Assembly (NCBI GenBank): GCA_035412805.1
Contig: DAONVO010000087.1
Coordinates: 1-9,361, forward strand
Source of the DNA: DTU018 sp029550685
GTDB lineage: Bacteria > Bacillota > Syntrophomonadia > Syntrophomonadales > Syntrophomonadaceae
Direction of reading: 5' to 3'
DNA: 9,361 bases
Shown here: positions 1 to 6,580 of the stretch, in pieces
Layout of the letters: every line of letters begins with the position of its first letter
Position numbering within the stretch: position 1 is the first letter of the stretch
Program-made: the position numbers and the translations under genes
The notes under the pieces: model-generated
What the model saw: only the letters and a program-made list of their open reading frames with translations
What the model was told of the DNA's origin: nothing
The model's database searches: none

Positions 1-56
1 TCCGAATATTCGATAAAATGTTAATTATTATATTGGTCAGCCAAAGGAGAATTCAT

Positions 57-1571
57 ATGGAGGAACTCTATATCCGCAGGAACCGTTTAATCCTAATTGC
101 TACAGCAATAGCCATAGCTTTGGGATACCTGGCGACTATCGCCGCTTATTTTGCCGGTCGAGACAATCTGAAATTGTCGGTTATATTGCTATGCTTGTTA
201 ATAACGGTTGTGCTGTACATAGCCACGCGCGTTATTACCCATCGCTTTCCAATTCATCCCGCCAGCAAATATGTAGTTATAATTTCGATGGGAATAATGC
301 TCTTTATTTACAATACCATTGTGTCCCAGTCGCCGGAGGCTTTCATTAACCTTATTCTGGTTATAGTAGCTAGCGTGTTTTATGGCAAACTATTCTTTTC
401 AATATTTTCTACTCTTTATGTTATTGCTGTATATACGGCTTCCATATTGTTTTTTCCGCAAATTATCGGCAACAGCAGCATGCTATTAATCAGATACACC
501 GACTTGGTTTTAATAGGGGTTATGGCAGCCCTAGCCGCCTTTTTTACGGCGCATTTAACGGCAATAGCCCAAAAGGGACAGGAAGAAGCAGAACTCAAAA
601 CCCAACATCTTCATCAAATCGCGGTCGGTATAAGGGGGCGATCTGATTTACTTGCTGCATCAGCAGATGAATTGAAAAACTCTTCATCCCAGAGTTATGA
701 ATCAGCACAAATGGTCGCAACAACAATGGAGGAGATGGCAAAAGCAGTAGAGGATGAGGCCGATAATACTAGCCGTACTGCTGAAGTAATACAGCAAATG
801 AACCAAGCTCTGGGAACAGCAGGGATAAATGTGCAACAAGTTACCGAGCAGTCTGGCAAATTCAAAAGTATTGTAGCTGCCGGACTCGAGACTATGAATG
901 AACTTATGGGTTTAATGGAACAAAACAGTACGACTCAGACAGCAGTACAAGAGGCCAGCCATAAGCTGAAAGTCCAGTCCCAACAAATACAAGGTATTGT
1001 AGCCTTGATCACGGGGATTGCCGATCAGACTAACCTTTTAGCCTTAAATGCCGCTATTGAAGCGGCCCGAGCCGGTGAGGCCGGGAGGGGTTTTGCTGTC
1101 GTTGCTGAGGAAGTACGCAAGTTGGCAGAGGAATCAGCATCTGCAGCCCAAAATATTACTGGATTAATTAATAACATGATAAAAGACATAGAATCATCTG
1201 CAACAGAGATGGCGAATGCAGCTGACTTGCAGGTGTCTCAAGTAGATGCAGCCCTAAAAACACAGCAAATGTTTGAGGAGGTCGAACAGGGAGCCGGTCA
1301 CATTGACTTAGCTATTCAGGAGCTGTCAGCCATACTTGAAGAGATAATTGCCTCCACTGACGAGGTTGTTCAACGGATCCAAAATATTTCCGCCAGTACA
1401 GAACAGTCTGCTGCCGGTATGGAGCAGGTAAGCAATCTCACCCAAGAACAGCTAAATACCTTTAGAAGTTTTGTGGACCTGGCAGCAAGCATTGCTGAAG
1501 CCTCGAAAAATCTTCGTGCCTTGACGGCAGAATTCACCGAAGATGCCGGCGATGAAGGCGAGCTAAGCTAA
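57..1571 (+). CDS. Methyl-accepting chemotaxis protein with six-helix membrane domain
   Basis: Chemoreceptor predicted to signal through CheW/CheA to the flagellar motor or another output. The ATG at 57 is chosen because AAAGGAGA lies 6 bases before it; an in-frame ATG at 18 has no such site. This gives 504 residues. About six hydrophobic segments fill residues 10-170 with only short loops, so there is no room for an extracellular Cache or 4HB sensor. I see no clear HAMP domain: the last helix runs almost directly into a coiled coil from about 172. The signalling hairpin is unmistakable at 321-357, with ADQTNLLALNAAIEAARAGE and then GRGFAVVAEEVRKLA. There is no C-terminal NWETF-like tether for CheR/CheB. 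Membrane-embedded chemoreceptors of this layout are known in Firmicutes; their ligands are mostly unknown, and the signal here (membrane state, small hydrophobic compound, energy state) cannot be read from sequence. Downstream lies a hairpin shared with the convergent gene. Confidence 0.95.
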   Translation: MEELYIRRNRLILIATAIAIALGYLATIAAYFAGRDNLKLSVILLCLLITVVLYIATRVITHRFPIHPASKYVVIISMGIMLFIYNTIVSQSPEAFINLILVIVASVFYGKLFFSIFSTLYVIAVYTASILFFPQIIGNSSMLLIRYTDLVLIGVMAALAAFFTAHLTAIAQKGQEEAELKTQHLHQIAVGIRGRSDLLAASADELKNSSSQSYESAQMVATTMEEMAKAVEDEADNTSRTAEVIQQMNQALGTAGINVQQVTEQSGKFKSIVAAGLETMNELMGLMEQNSTTQTAVQEASHKLKVQSQQIQGIVALITGIADQTNLLALNAAIEAARAGEAGRGFAVVAEEVRKLAEESASAAQNITGLINNMIKDIESSATEMANAADLQVSQVDAALKTQQMFEEVEQGAGHIDLAIQELSAILEEIIASTDEVVQRIQNISASTEQSAAGMEQVSNLTQEQLNTFRSFVDLAASIAEASKNLRALTAEFTEDAGDEGELS

Positions 1572-1622
1572 ATTTGCCCATCGGGATTGCCCATTTTCAA
1601 TTTTTAACTTGCATATCAGAAG

Positions 1623-1650
1623 AAAGGCTCGAGCACCAACTCGAGCCTTT
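1623..1650. terminator. Bidirectional hairpin between convergent genes
   Basis: AAAGGCTCGAG and CTCGAGCCTTT form a perfect 11-bp stem with a 6-base loop (1634-1639). It sits between the chemoreceptor stop and the stop of the opposing membrane-protein gene. On the minus strand the stem is followed by a pyrimidine-rich CTTCT; on the plus strand the uridine tract is limited to the end of the stem, so termination is probably better in the minus direction. Confidence 0.8.
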
Positions 1651-1663
1651 GGCATTATTAATA

Positions 1664-2092
1664 CTATTGTTTTGAAGCCTGGTAAATAACCAGGCAAGCG
1701 AGACCGCCAAGAATAAGAGCAATGGCCGCCAGAATCAATATTAAAAGCGAAGGAGCGGTGAAGTACCCGTACAATGCAATTAGCAAAAAGCCAATCTGGG
1801 ATATGGCCGTATTACGGAAAACAACCTTAGCAAAGGAGAGATCCTTTTTAGCTAAATAAGCGGCATAAGATAGTCCTAATAGGAAGGGGGCCAAAAGCAT
1901 GAATCCGAATGCATAGGCGGATACACCCAGTGCTGCGGGCAGGAAGGGGGTGGCCAGGAAAAACAAGGCTAGCAAAAGCTGACAGCAGGCCAGGAAACCG
2001 AGAATCTTTTGAACCCTGGCTATTTTCGCCATAATGGCTTGCATAGCCTCAGCGTCGGGGGGAGCCTGAGTAGCGACATTGGGATCAGACAT
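1664..2092 (-). CDS. Small four-helix integral membrane protein, function unknown
   Basis: 142 residues. I do not recognise a named family. The first 25 residues are polar and acidic, then four hydrophobic stretches follow at about 29-51, 58-80, 95-112 and 113-137, ending in a short polar tail. A double Cys at 36-37 lies inside the first helix; there is no enzymatic motif. The ATG is well supported by GGAGG seven bases upstream (2100-2104 on the plus strand). The serine protease gene at 2230-3009 lies upstream on the same strand, 137 bases away with no obvious terminator between, so co-transcription is possible. An independent promoter is also conceivable: on the minus strand a TTGACC occurs around 2150-2165 and a GATAAT around 2128-2135, but their spacing is not standard. 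A role in membrane homeostasis would be guesswork. Confidence 0.85.
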   Translation of the reverse strand: MSDPNVATQAPPDAEAMQAIMAKIARVQKILGFLACCQLLLALFFLATPFLPAALGVSAYAFGFMLLAPFLLGLSYAAYLAKKDLSFAKVVFRNTAISQIGFLLIALYGYFTAPSLLILILAAIALILGGLACLVIYQASKQ

Positions 2093-2229
2093 TTTACTAC
2101 CTCCTTAACCAGAATTAGGAATTACTATATATTATCTATGTTAACAAATTTTAGACCGGGGTCAACCATATTGTCCCAAAATTATGAATAGTGTGGCAAT
2201 TAACCAGGCAGGTACGCATGCAGGACAGC

Positions 2230-3009
2230 TCAAGGAAGGTAAGTGATTGGTATAGCCAGTGCCAGCTTGGCTTCCTGGTGATCTGAGGAAGGGGTTTGCA
2301 GGGCATATACAATGCCCACTACCTCAGCTTGTTCATTCAGGACCGGGCTGCCGCTACTGCCAGGTTCGATAAGGGCCTCAATACTGAACACCAGGGGAGC
2401 TGAATCGCTGGCGTAGTATTCTTTTACAATACCGCGTACTGCTACTCGGGGAATGCCCCGAGGGTTTCCTATAATAGTGACCGTTTGTCCGGGTTCAGCC
2501 AGCTGGTCACTTACAGGTAAATAAGGAAGATTTTCTTCCTCCAGGCGTATTATGGCCAGGTCAGCTCCCTCTACCAGTTCGATAGAGTTACTGACGATGG
2601 TTTTGTCTTCAGAAAAGGTTATATGCACGGACTGGGCTCCCTCTACCACATGGCGATTAGTAATAATTAAGCCCTGGGGATCTATATTAAAACCAGTGCC
2701 AGTGCGGGTTGATCGGAATACGCTGGAGGCTGGGTCATTTTTAACTACTTTAATTCCTACCACTGCCGGGCGGCTGTCTATAACCACCTGTTCCTGGGAG
2801 AGTTCCTGGTTTTGCTGCAAAAAGTCCAAATGGGGAGGTAAAATATGGGGCAGCCAAGCATAGGCGAATGCAACAAAAGCCACCAGTAATAGTAAGGCAC
2901 CAATTCTAATAGGCCAGCTGTGCCGCCGGGATGATATATGATTGTCCTCAAGCTCGTCTTCCCAAAATGAACTGGATGGGTCCCCTTCAAATCTATTGTC
3001 CTCGTGCAA
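2230..3009 (-). CDS. Membrane-anchored HtrA-like serine protease lacking a PDZ domain
   Basis: Trypsin-fold (S1C/S1B-like) protease. Counting from the TTG at 3009 gives 259 residues: a charged N-terminal segment, one transmembrane helix at about 33-52, a linker, then the protease domain. The catalytic triad is visible: His120 in TNRHVVEG, Asp150 in GADLAIIRL, Ser219 in PGSSGSPV. The chain stops shortly after the last strand, so the PDZ domain usual in HtrA/DegP is absent. Topology is probably N-in with the protease outside. Start choice is uncertain. A TTG at 3060 would add 17 residues but has no ribosome binding site and lies only about 15 bases from the predicted transcript start. The TTG at 3009 is preceded by GGGGTGA, which can pair fully with anti-Shine-Dalgarno RNA if one G-U pair is allowed. 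There is no ATG near the N-terminus. The other HtrA in the window (7799-8965) has a PDZ domain, so the two are not simple duplicates. Confidence 0.87.
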   Translation of the reverse strand: MHEDNRFEGDPSSSFWEDELEDNHISSRRHSWPIRIGALLLLVAFVAFAYAWLPHILPPHLDFLQQNQELSQEQVVIDSRPAVVGIKVVKNDPASSVFRSTRTGTGFNIDPQGLIITNRHVVEGAQSVHITFSEDKTIVSNSIELVEGADLAIIRLEEENLPYLPVSDQLAEPGQTVTIIGNPRGIPRVAVRGIVKEYYASDSAPLVFSIEALIEPGSSGSPVLNEQAEVVGIVYALQTPSSDHQEAKLALAIPITYLP

Positions 3010-3081
3010 AATTTCTTTCACCCCGTAGCGTAATTTGTTAAATTGCTTATACCTGTGCAATCTAATGGTTTCTTAATGACC

Positions 3082-3090
3082 ATAATAGCA
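3082..3090 (-). promoter_or_regulatory. Extended -10 promoter of the PDZ-less protease gene
   Basis: The minus strand reads TGC followed by TATTAT, an extended -10 element, with no convincing -35. It predicts a transcript start near 3075 and a leader of about 65 bases to the TTG at 3009. A small palindrome, AGGAA-TCG-TTCCT (3120-3132), lies about 45-57 bases upstream of that start and could be an activator site. Confidence 0.45.
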
Positions 3091-3159
3091 TATTGGAGAA
3101 TTTCGGTTTGCTTATAGAAAGGAATCGTTCCTACAAACAAATTTCAGTGAAATAAACCA

Positions 3160-3197
3160 AGCCCTTGGTTTTGCAGGATAATGCATAACCAAGGGCT
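3160..3197 (-). terminator. Terminator of the CoA-transferase gene
   Basis: AGCCCTTGGTT and AACCAAGGGCT form a perfect 11-bp stem around a 16-base loop, 30 bases beyond the CoA-transferase stop. On the minus strand it is followed by the T-rich TGGTTTATTT, consistent with intrinsic termination in that direction. Confidence 0.75.
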
Positions 3198-3226
3198 ATC
3201 ATCAAATGAAGATGACTCCAGGAGGA

Positions 3227-4606
3227 TTACTCAATTTTATTGGTTCGCCGCCATATCTTCATCTTTTCTGCTTCGCGAATCAGTTCATCGCGAAAATCAG
3301 GATGAGCCAAATTTATTAGTTTTTCAGCTCGAACCCAGGTAGAAGCGGCTTTAAACGATTCCCAGCCATATTCGGTTACAATAATATGTACAAACTGCCT
3401 GGGAACGGTGGTGATGGTTCCGGGCCTAAAAGAAGGAACTATGCGGGAGTGGAGTTTACCTTCTTTATCGGTATAAGTCGATGGCAAGCAGATTAAACTG
3501 CGCCCGCCTTTGGACCAATAAGCTCCCATTACAAAGTCTGACATACCTCCGTTGCCTGAGATTTGACGAATGCCAGAGCTTTCCGCATTGACCTGAGAAT
3601 ACAAGTCTACTTCCAAAGCTTGATTAATGGAAATCAAATTATCAATGCTGGCTAGACGCAAGGGATGGTTGACATAGCCTACGTTGTAGGATGCCAGGGC
3701 CGGGTTGTTGTCCATCCAGTCATAGAGTTCCTGGCTGCCCAGAGCAAAGGTATAGACGATTTTCCCATCATCCACATTTTTCCTTCTCCCGTTCATTTTA
3801 CCTGATTCCCACATGTCCATATAAGCATCCACCAACATTTCGGTGTTGCCGCCCAGATCCTTTAGATCAGTCTCGTTGATCATTTTCCCGACCAAATTTG
3901 GCATCGCTCCAATTCCTAACTGGACACAGCAGCCATCTCGAATATGATACATTACGTGTTCGGCAATTTTCCGGTCTACTTCGGTGGGATCAACAGAAGG
4001 CAGCGCGAAAAGCGGTTCATTTTCACTTTCCACGATATAATCTACCTCGGAAATATGTACCTGTTCCCGGGCTCCTCCCAAGCATACCGGTATGTTGGTG
4101 TTTACTTCTACAATAACCTTACGAGCACTTTTGATCTGAGCATAGGTTACCGAGTTATTCATACCGAAATTGAAATAACCATTCTTATCCATAGGAGCGG
4201 TCCGCACTATAAAAGCTTTCCGGGGAACAGCGCCGTACTTGTCCGGATCATCCCAAACCCCGGAAAAATAGTTTTCTGCTTCTCCGAAGTTGACCGGATG
4301 ATAAAAAACGCCGTCACATTTGTCCTGCATGATACGGCTGGCCGCACTGAACTGAAGATCTAAATAGGTAAATACTTCGCCTTTGGGATCTTTCATTACT
4401 ACTTCCGGAATAGGAGGAAGAGTAACTGCCGTCATAATTTTGACATCTTCCAATTCATCCTTGCGAGCCGCCAGGGCCTGGTCGCAGGCTACAGGTTTAC
4501 CATTGAACAAAGCGTAATCCACCCAATCCCCCGATTCGATACACTGGACCGCTTCAGCCGCCGTACAAAGCTTGTCTTTGTACATTTGCAGATAATCTCT
4601 CCTCAT
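3227..4606 (-). CDS. Acetyl-CoA hydrolase/transferase family CoA-transferase (butyryl/4-hydroxybutyrate type)
   Basis: Cytoplasmic family I CoA-transferase that moves CoA between an acyl-CoA (often acetyl-CoA) and a short-chain carboxylate. From the ATG at 4606 it has 459 residues, slightly longer than the family's usual 430-450. Landmarks: the CoA-site loop QLGIGAMPN (229-237), the NTEM segment whose Glu256 aligns with the catalytic glutamate of 4-hydroxybutyrate CoA-transferase, and the glycine-rich QISGNGGMSDF loop (348-358). In syntrophic butyrate oxidisers such enzymes activate butyrate with acetyl-CoA; in fermenters they run in reverse. Exact substrate cannot be assigned from sequence, and no beta-oxidation genes are adjacent. 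An in-frame ATG at 4642 is rejected because it lacks a ribosome binding site and lies about 5 bases from the predicted transcript start. The chosen ATG is preceded by eight Gs and TAAATATC. The gene looks monocistronic, with its own promoter and terminator. Confidence 0.93.
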   Translation of the reverse strand: MRRDYLQMYKDKLCTAAEAVQCIESGDWVDYALFNGKPVACDQALAARKDELEDVKIMTAVTLPPIPEVVMKDPKGEVFTYLDLQFSAASRIMQDKCDGVFYHPVNFGEAENYFSGVWDDPDKYGAVPRKAFIVRTAPMDKNGYFNFGMNNSVTYAQIKSARKVIVEVNTNIPVCLGGAREQVHISEVDYIVESENEPLFALPSVDPTEVDRKIAEHVMYHIRDGCCVQLGIGAMPNLVGKMINETDLKDLGGNTEMLVDAYMDMWESGKMNGRRKNVDDGKIVYTFALGSQELYDWMDNNPALASYNVGYVNHPLRLASIDNLISINQALEVDLYSQVNAESSGIRQISGNGGMSDFVMGAYWSKGGRSLICLPSTYTDKEGKLHSRIVPSFRPGTITTVPRQFVHIIVTEYGWESFKAASTWVRAEKLINLAHPDFRDELIREAEKMKIWRRTNKIE

Positions 4607-4622
4607 GATATTTACCCCCCCC
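4607..4622 (-). promoter_or_regulatory. Homopolymeric G8 ribosome binding site
   Basis: On the minus strand a run of eight Gs (4615-4622) followed by TAAATATC precedes the CoA-transferase ATG at 4606. It fixes the start, since the longer frame from 4642 has no such site. A G8 run is unusual as a Shine-Dalgarno element and prone to slippage. Confidence 0.55.
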
Positions 4623-4653
4623 AATTTATGGCACAAAGCCATTTATATCTAAT

Positions 4654-4662
4654 ATTATAGCA
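4654..4662 (-). promoter_or_regulatory. Extended -10 promoter of the CoA-transferase gene
   Basis: The minus strand reads TGC then a perfect TATAAT, with only a weak -35. The predicted transcript start is near 4647, giving a leader of about 40 bases to the ATG at 4606. Confidence 0.65.
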
Positions 4663-4922
4663 GAATGTAATAATTAATAAATGAATTTACGTAAAATTGT
4701 ATTCCGTTAGAATATAAAAAGTTAATGGAATAATTAGACAACTTGGGATAGGAAAAAGAAATGCATTAATTAGCAGAAATGATAGTTGGCAGCAGAGCGT
4801 TTGTGAAAGAAGAATGGTCATAGAGGGCATAGCTCGTTAAGTTAGGTGACTGGTAAAAGAGGGCAAGTAAATGGATCTGGTTAGCAATCATTTATCCAGG
4901 GGTGATAAACGAGCAAATTAAA

Positions 4923-4985
4923 AGCTGGCTGAAACTGCCGGTATAGCGACTGGGCCGCTGTATGTGGCAGGATAATCAGCCAGCT
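4923..4985 (-). terminator. Long multi-part hairpin downstream of the Gre-like gene
   Basis: Three nested stems: AGCTGGCTGA (4923-4932) with TCAGCCAGCT (4976-4985), CTGCC (4935-4939) with GGCAG (4966-4970), and TATAGCG (4942-4948) with CGCTGTA (4956-4962) using one G-U pair. Together they give about 22 bp over 63 bases. It begins 8 bases after the Gre-like stop, and on the minus strand it is followed by TTTAATTTG, so a terminator is the simplest reading. It is longer than most intrinsic terminators. Confidence 0.6.
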
Positions 4986-4993
4986 GAAATTTC

Positions 4994-5437
4994 TCAATTC
5001 ATAACTGCTGATAAAACCTGGTAATGGGCTGTTCCACGGGGAGCATTAACAGTTATGGTATCCCCCGTCCGACTCAACAGAAGTGACTTACCCACGGGGG
5101 ACAGGCAGGAGACACATCCTTTAGACACCTTGGATTCAGCAGGTATGACCACATGCCAATTGTAAATCTGTCCATTATCCAAATTCTTTACTTCTACCGC
5201 ACAATCAATAGTTACGAAAGGCAGTGAATTGTCGTTACTGTTTTCCTGGAGGGAAGCTGTGTTCACCAAGGCCTCAATTCGCTGTAGATATTCATCCAGC
5301 AAGCGGGCGAATTCTTCACGTTCCCGGGAAGGCAACGGGTAAAAATTGTTGATCAGCGAGGCTTTGCGTTCTTCCAGTTCTGTAAGTTGTTGCACCAGTC
5401 GTCTGTGAACTCCAGGCGAAAGTGAAATACTAGGCAT
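4994..5437 (-). CDS. GreA/GreB/Rnk-family RNA polymerase-binding protein
   Basis: 147 residues, ATG preceded by GGAGGAGGAG. The C-terminal half is the FKBP-like Gre domain: a VTIDCAVEVKNLDNG strand pair at about 75-89, SPVGKSLLL at 113-121 and GDTITVNAPRGTAHY at 125-139. Gre factors enter the RNA polymerase secondary channel with an N-terminal coiled coil. Here the candidate coiled coil (about 10-60) is short and broken by NNFYPLPS at 30-37, and I do not see the acidic GD..ENAEY tip that GreA uses to stimulate transcript cleavage. The protein therefore looks closer to Rnk-like or anti-cleavage members than to a standard GreA (about 158 residues). It may compete with other secondary-channel factors; that role is inferred. 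It is a single-gene unit with a consensus promoter, a hairpin at the 5' end of the message and a long hairpin after the stop. Confidence 0.88.
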   Translation of the reverse strand: MPSISLSPGVHRRLVQQLTELEERKASLINNFYPLPSREREEFARLLDEYLQRIEALVNTASLQENSNDNSLPFVTIDCAVEVKNLDNGQIYNWHVVIPAESKVSKGCVSCLSPVGKSLLLSRTGDTITVNAPRGTAHYQVLSAVMN

Positions 5438-5496
5438 AAACTCTCCTCCTCCAGATGCTTTCTATTAAATGGAAGAAATATTTAAATAAAGGCTAT

Positions 5497-5523
5497 GGGC
5501 ACTTCGCCTCAAGCGAAGCACCC
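5497..5523 (-). promoter_or_regulatory. Hairpin at the 5' end of the Gre-like mRNA
   Basis: Read on the minus strand, GGGTGCTTCGC pairs with GCGAAGTGCCC over 11 bp around a TTGAG loop, using two adjacent G-U wobbles. On the plus strand the same positions would be C-A mismatches, so the stem is fully formed only in the Gre-like transcript. It begins within a few bases of the predicted transcript start and lies about 60 bases before the ATG. No uridine run follows, so a message-stabilising or regulatory stem is more likely than an attenuator. Confidence 0.5.
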
Positions 5524-5532
5524 ACTGTATAC

Positions 5533-5561
5533 AATATACTCGTACAGTAAATGGATGTCAA
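5533..5561 (-). promoter_or_regulatory. Consensus SigA promoter of the Gre-like gene
   Basis: Minus strand: a perfect TTGACA (5556-5561), a 17-base spacer, then TATATT (5533-5538). The transcript should start near 5526. An interrupted dyad, CTGTA (5525-5529) and TACAG (5543-5547), straddles the -10 and could be an operator. Confidence 0.8.
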
Positions 5562-5814
5562 TAATGGTTGGTGTTTCCATTTAATAACAAGGATTATGGT
5601 TTATGGTTAAATACTATGCAGCAATTTAAGCGGACAGAAGCTATTTTAGCTATATCTGTGAAACCTTCGTTGTGAATATCCGGCTTGCATAACTAAAGGT
5701 CTTTTACTTAGAATTGAGGAAAGTAACCCGAAAGCAGGGAGGGTTTAATATCAAAATTAATTGGCAAGGCTGGGCTTATAAAACAGGGAGATTCAATTGA
5801 ATAGGGGGAAGGAT

Positions 5815-6258
5815 ATGCCAAACCAAGGAAGAGTATTAGCGGTTAATATCTCAGAAAAGAAGGGCCAAAAGAAACATGATGTAGGAAAAGCTTATGTGGA
5901 AAAAGACTGGGGTATAAAAAGCGATGCTCACAGCGGCACCTGGCATCGTCAGATTAGCCTTCTATCCTGGTCCAGCTTTGAAAAAATGAAAGCCTTGGGT
6001 GCAGACGTTTTCCATGGAGACTTTGCCGAGAATATAACCGTGGATGGCCTGGAGGTGGCATCTCTTCCGCTGGGAACCCGGCTGAAGATAGGGGAAGTTT
6101 TACTGGAAGTAACCCAGATTGGCAAGGAGTGTCATAATCAGGGCTGTGCTATAAAAAAACAGACTGGTACCTGTGTAATGCCCTTGGAAGGGATCTTCGC
6201 CCGGGTATTGTCTTCCGGTTGGATTCAAACCGGAGACACCGTTGAAGTAATTCAATAA
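5815..6258 (+). CDS. MOSC-domain protein
   Basis: 147-residue stand-alone MOSC domain (the C-terminal domain of molybdenum cofactor sulfurases). Such small proteins are common in anaerobic Firmicutes, often near molybdopterin genes, and are thought to handle sulfur or cofactor transfer through a conserved cysteine. Visible blocks: GRVLAVNISEKKG at 5-17, GIKSDAHSG then RQISLLS at 33-51, GDFAENITVDGL at 68-79, and the hallmark GKECHNQGCAIKKQTGTC at 103-120 followed by VMPLEGIFARVL. Cys106, Cys111 and Cys120 are candidate functional cysteines. The ATG at 5815 is preferred because it matches the usual family start and follows GGGGGAAGG. A TTG at 5797 preceded by GGGAG would add six residues and cannot be excluded. 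No molybdopterin genes lie in the window. Its stop codon adjoins a SIMPL pseudogene remnant, which suggests a deletion just downstream. Confidence 0.92.
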   Translation: MPNQGRVLAVNISEKKGQKKHDVGKAYVEKDWGIKSDAHSGTWHRQISLLSWSSFEKMKALGADVFHGDFAENITVDGLEVASLPLGTRLKIGEVLLEVTQIGKECHNQGCAIKKQTGTCVMPLEGIFARVLSSGWIQTGDTVEVIQ

Positions 6259-6515
6259 ATATTATATCTATACCAAAATTGCTGACCTGAAAATTGAAAT
6301 GCTGGCACTGGCTACTCAAGATGCCCGTACCCGGGCAGAGCAAATCGCTGAGAATACCAACAGTAAGGTGGGAGCATTGCGTTCAGCTAAAATGGGAGTA
6401 TTCCAGATCACACCCCTGTATTCCAAGGAGATTTCTGACTATGGGATTAATGATACCCTCCTCGCTGGATAAGGAGATTACCGCAGTTATGGACTGTGAG
6501 TTTGAGATCCGTTAG
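6251..6515 (+). pseudogene. 3' remnant of a SIMPL (DUF541) domain gene, truncated and frameshifted
   Basis: Translating from about 6251 gives a readable C-terminal SIMPL-domain tail: YTKIADLKIEMLALATQDA, then ARTRAEQIAENTNSKVG, then LRSAKMGVFQITP and SDYGINDT. The frame then closes as LLAG-stop at 6470-6472. Skipping one base in the CCC at 6456-6458 restores SSLDKEITAV and CEFEIR, ending at a TAG at 6513-6515, where the family normally ends. SIMPL proteins are usually exported and about 230-260 residues, so roughly the first two thirds are missing, and an in-frame TAA at 6248 blocks extension upstream. The fragment starts within a few bases of the MOSC stop, so a deletion joined the two. The single-base shift might be a sequencing error, but the missing 5' part still makes this a relic. 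Confidence 0.85.
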
Positions 6516-6545
6516 CTGGTCTATTAATTAACTGGGGACAACTGG

Positions 6546-6574
6546 GTGACAAACTTACTCTGCCGTAGTATTAT
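6546..6574 (+). promoter_or_regulatory. SigA-type promoter of a small transcription unit
   Basis: GTGACA (6546-6551), a 17-base spacer and TATTAT (6569-6574), each hexamer matching consensus at five of six positions. The predicted transcript start is near 6581, downstream of the SIMPL relic and about 150 bases before the small ORF at 6733. Confidence 0.6.
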
Positions 6575-6580
6575 GAAGGT

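Larger units (their letters stand above)
4643..4993. other. Gene-free stretch between CoA-transferase and Gre-like genes
   Basis: About 350 bases without a supportable gene. It is AT-rich near the CoA-transferase end. It holds that gene's extended -10 promoter (4654-4662) and a weaker possible upstream promoter on the minus strand, TTGTCT and TATATT (4711-4741) with a 19-base spacer. At its right end is the long hairpin 4923-4985. The stretch 4745-4920 contains only short frames without ribosome binding sites; I see no decayed gene I can name in it. Confidence 0.6.
5438..5814. other. Divergent intergenic region between Gre-like and MOSC genes
   Basis: The left 125 bases carry the Gre-like leader, hairpin and promoter. 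The remaining stretch, about 5562-5790, leads into the MOSC gene. I could not find a convincing SigA promoter there. Small dyads such as AGCTA-TTT-TAGCT (5639-5651) are not distinctive. No molybdenum-cofactor riboswitch pattern is recognisable and no gene is supported. Confidence 0.5.

Noticed and set aside
3944..4363. 139-codon plus-strand frame inside the CoA-transferase
   Set aside because: It is a shadow of the opposite-strand gene, whose family motifs are clear; it lacks a ribosome binding site and domain features.
5497..5523. Transcription attenuator before the Gre-like gene
   Set aside because: The hairpin is not followed by a uridine run, so it does not look like a terminator.
5600..5814. 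Molybdenum-cofactor riboswitch upstream of the MOSC gene
   Set aside because: Considered because of the gene's cofactor link, but the region lacks the conserved GC-rich helices of that motif and only weak short dyads are visible.
6294..6515. Open frame of 73 codons after the MOSC gene
   Set aside because: Its first part is an out-of-frame reading of SIMPL-domain sequence and only the last codons are in the true frame. The region is a frameshifted relic.
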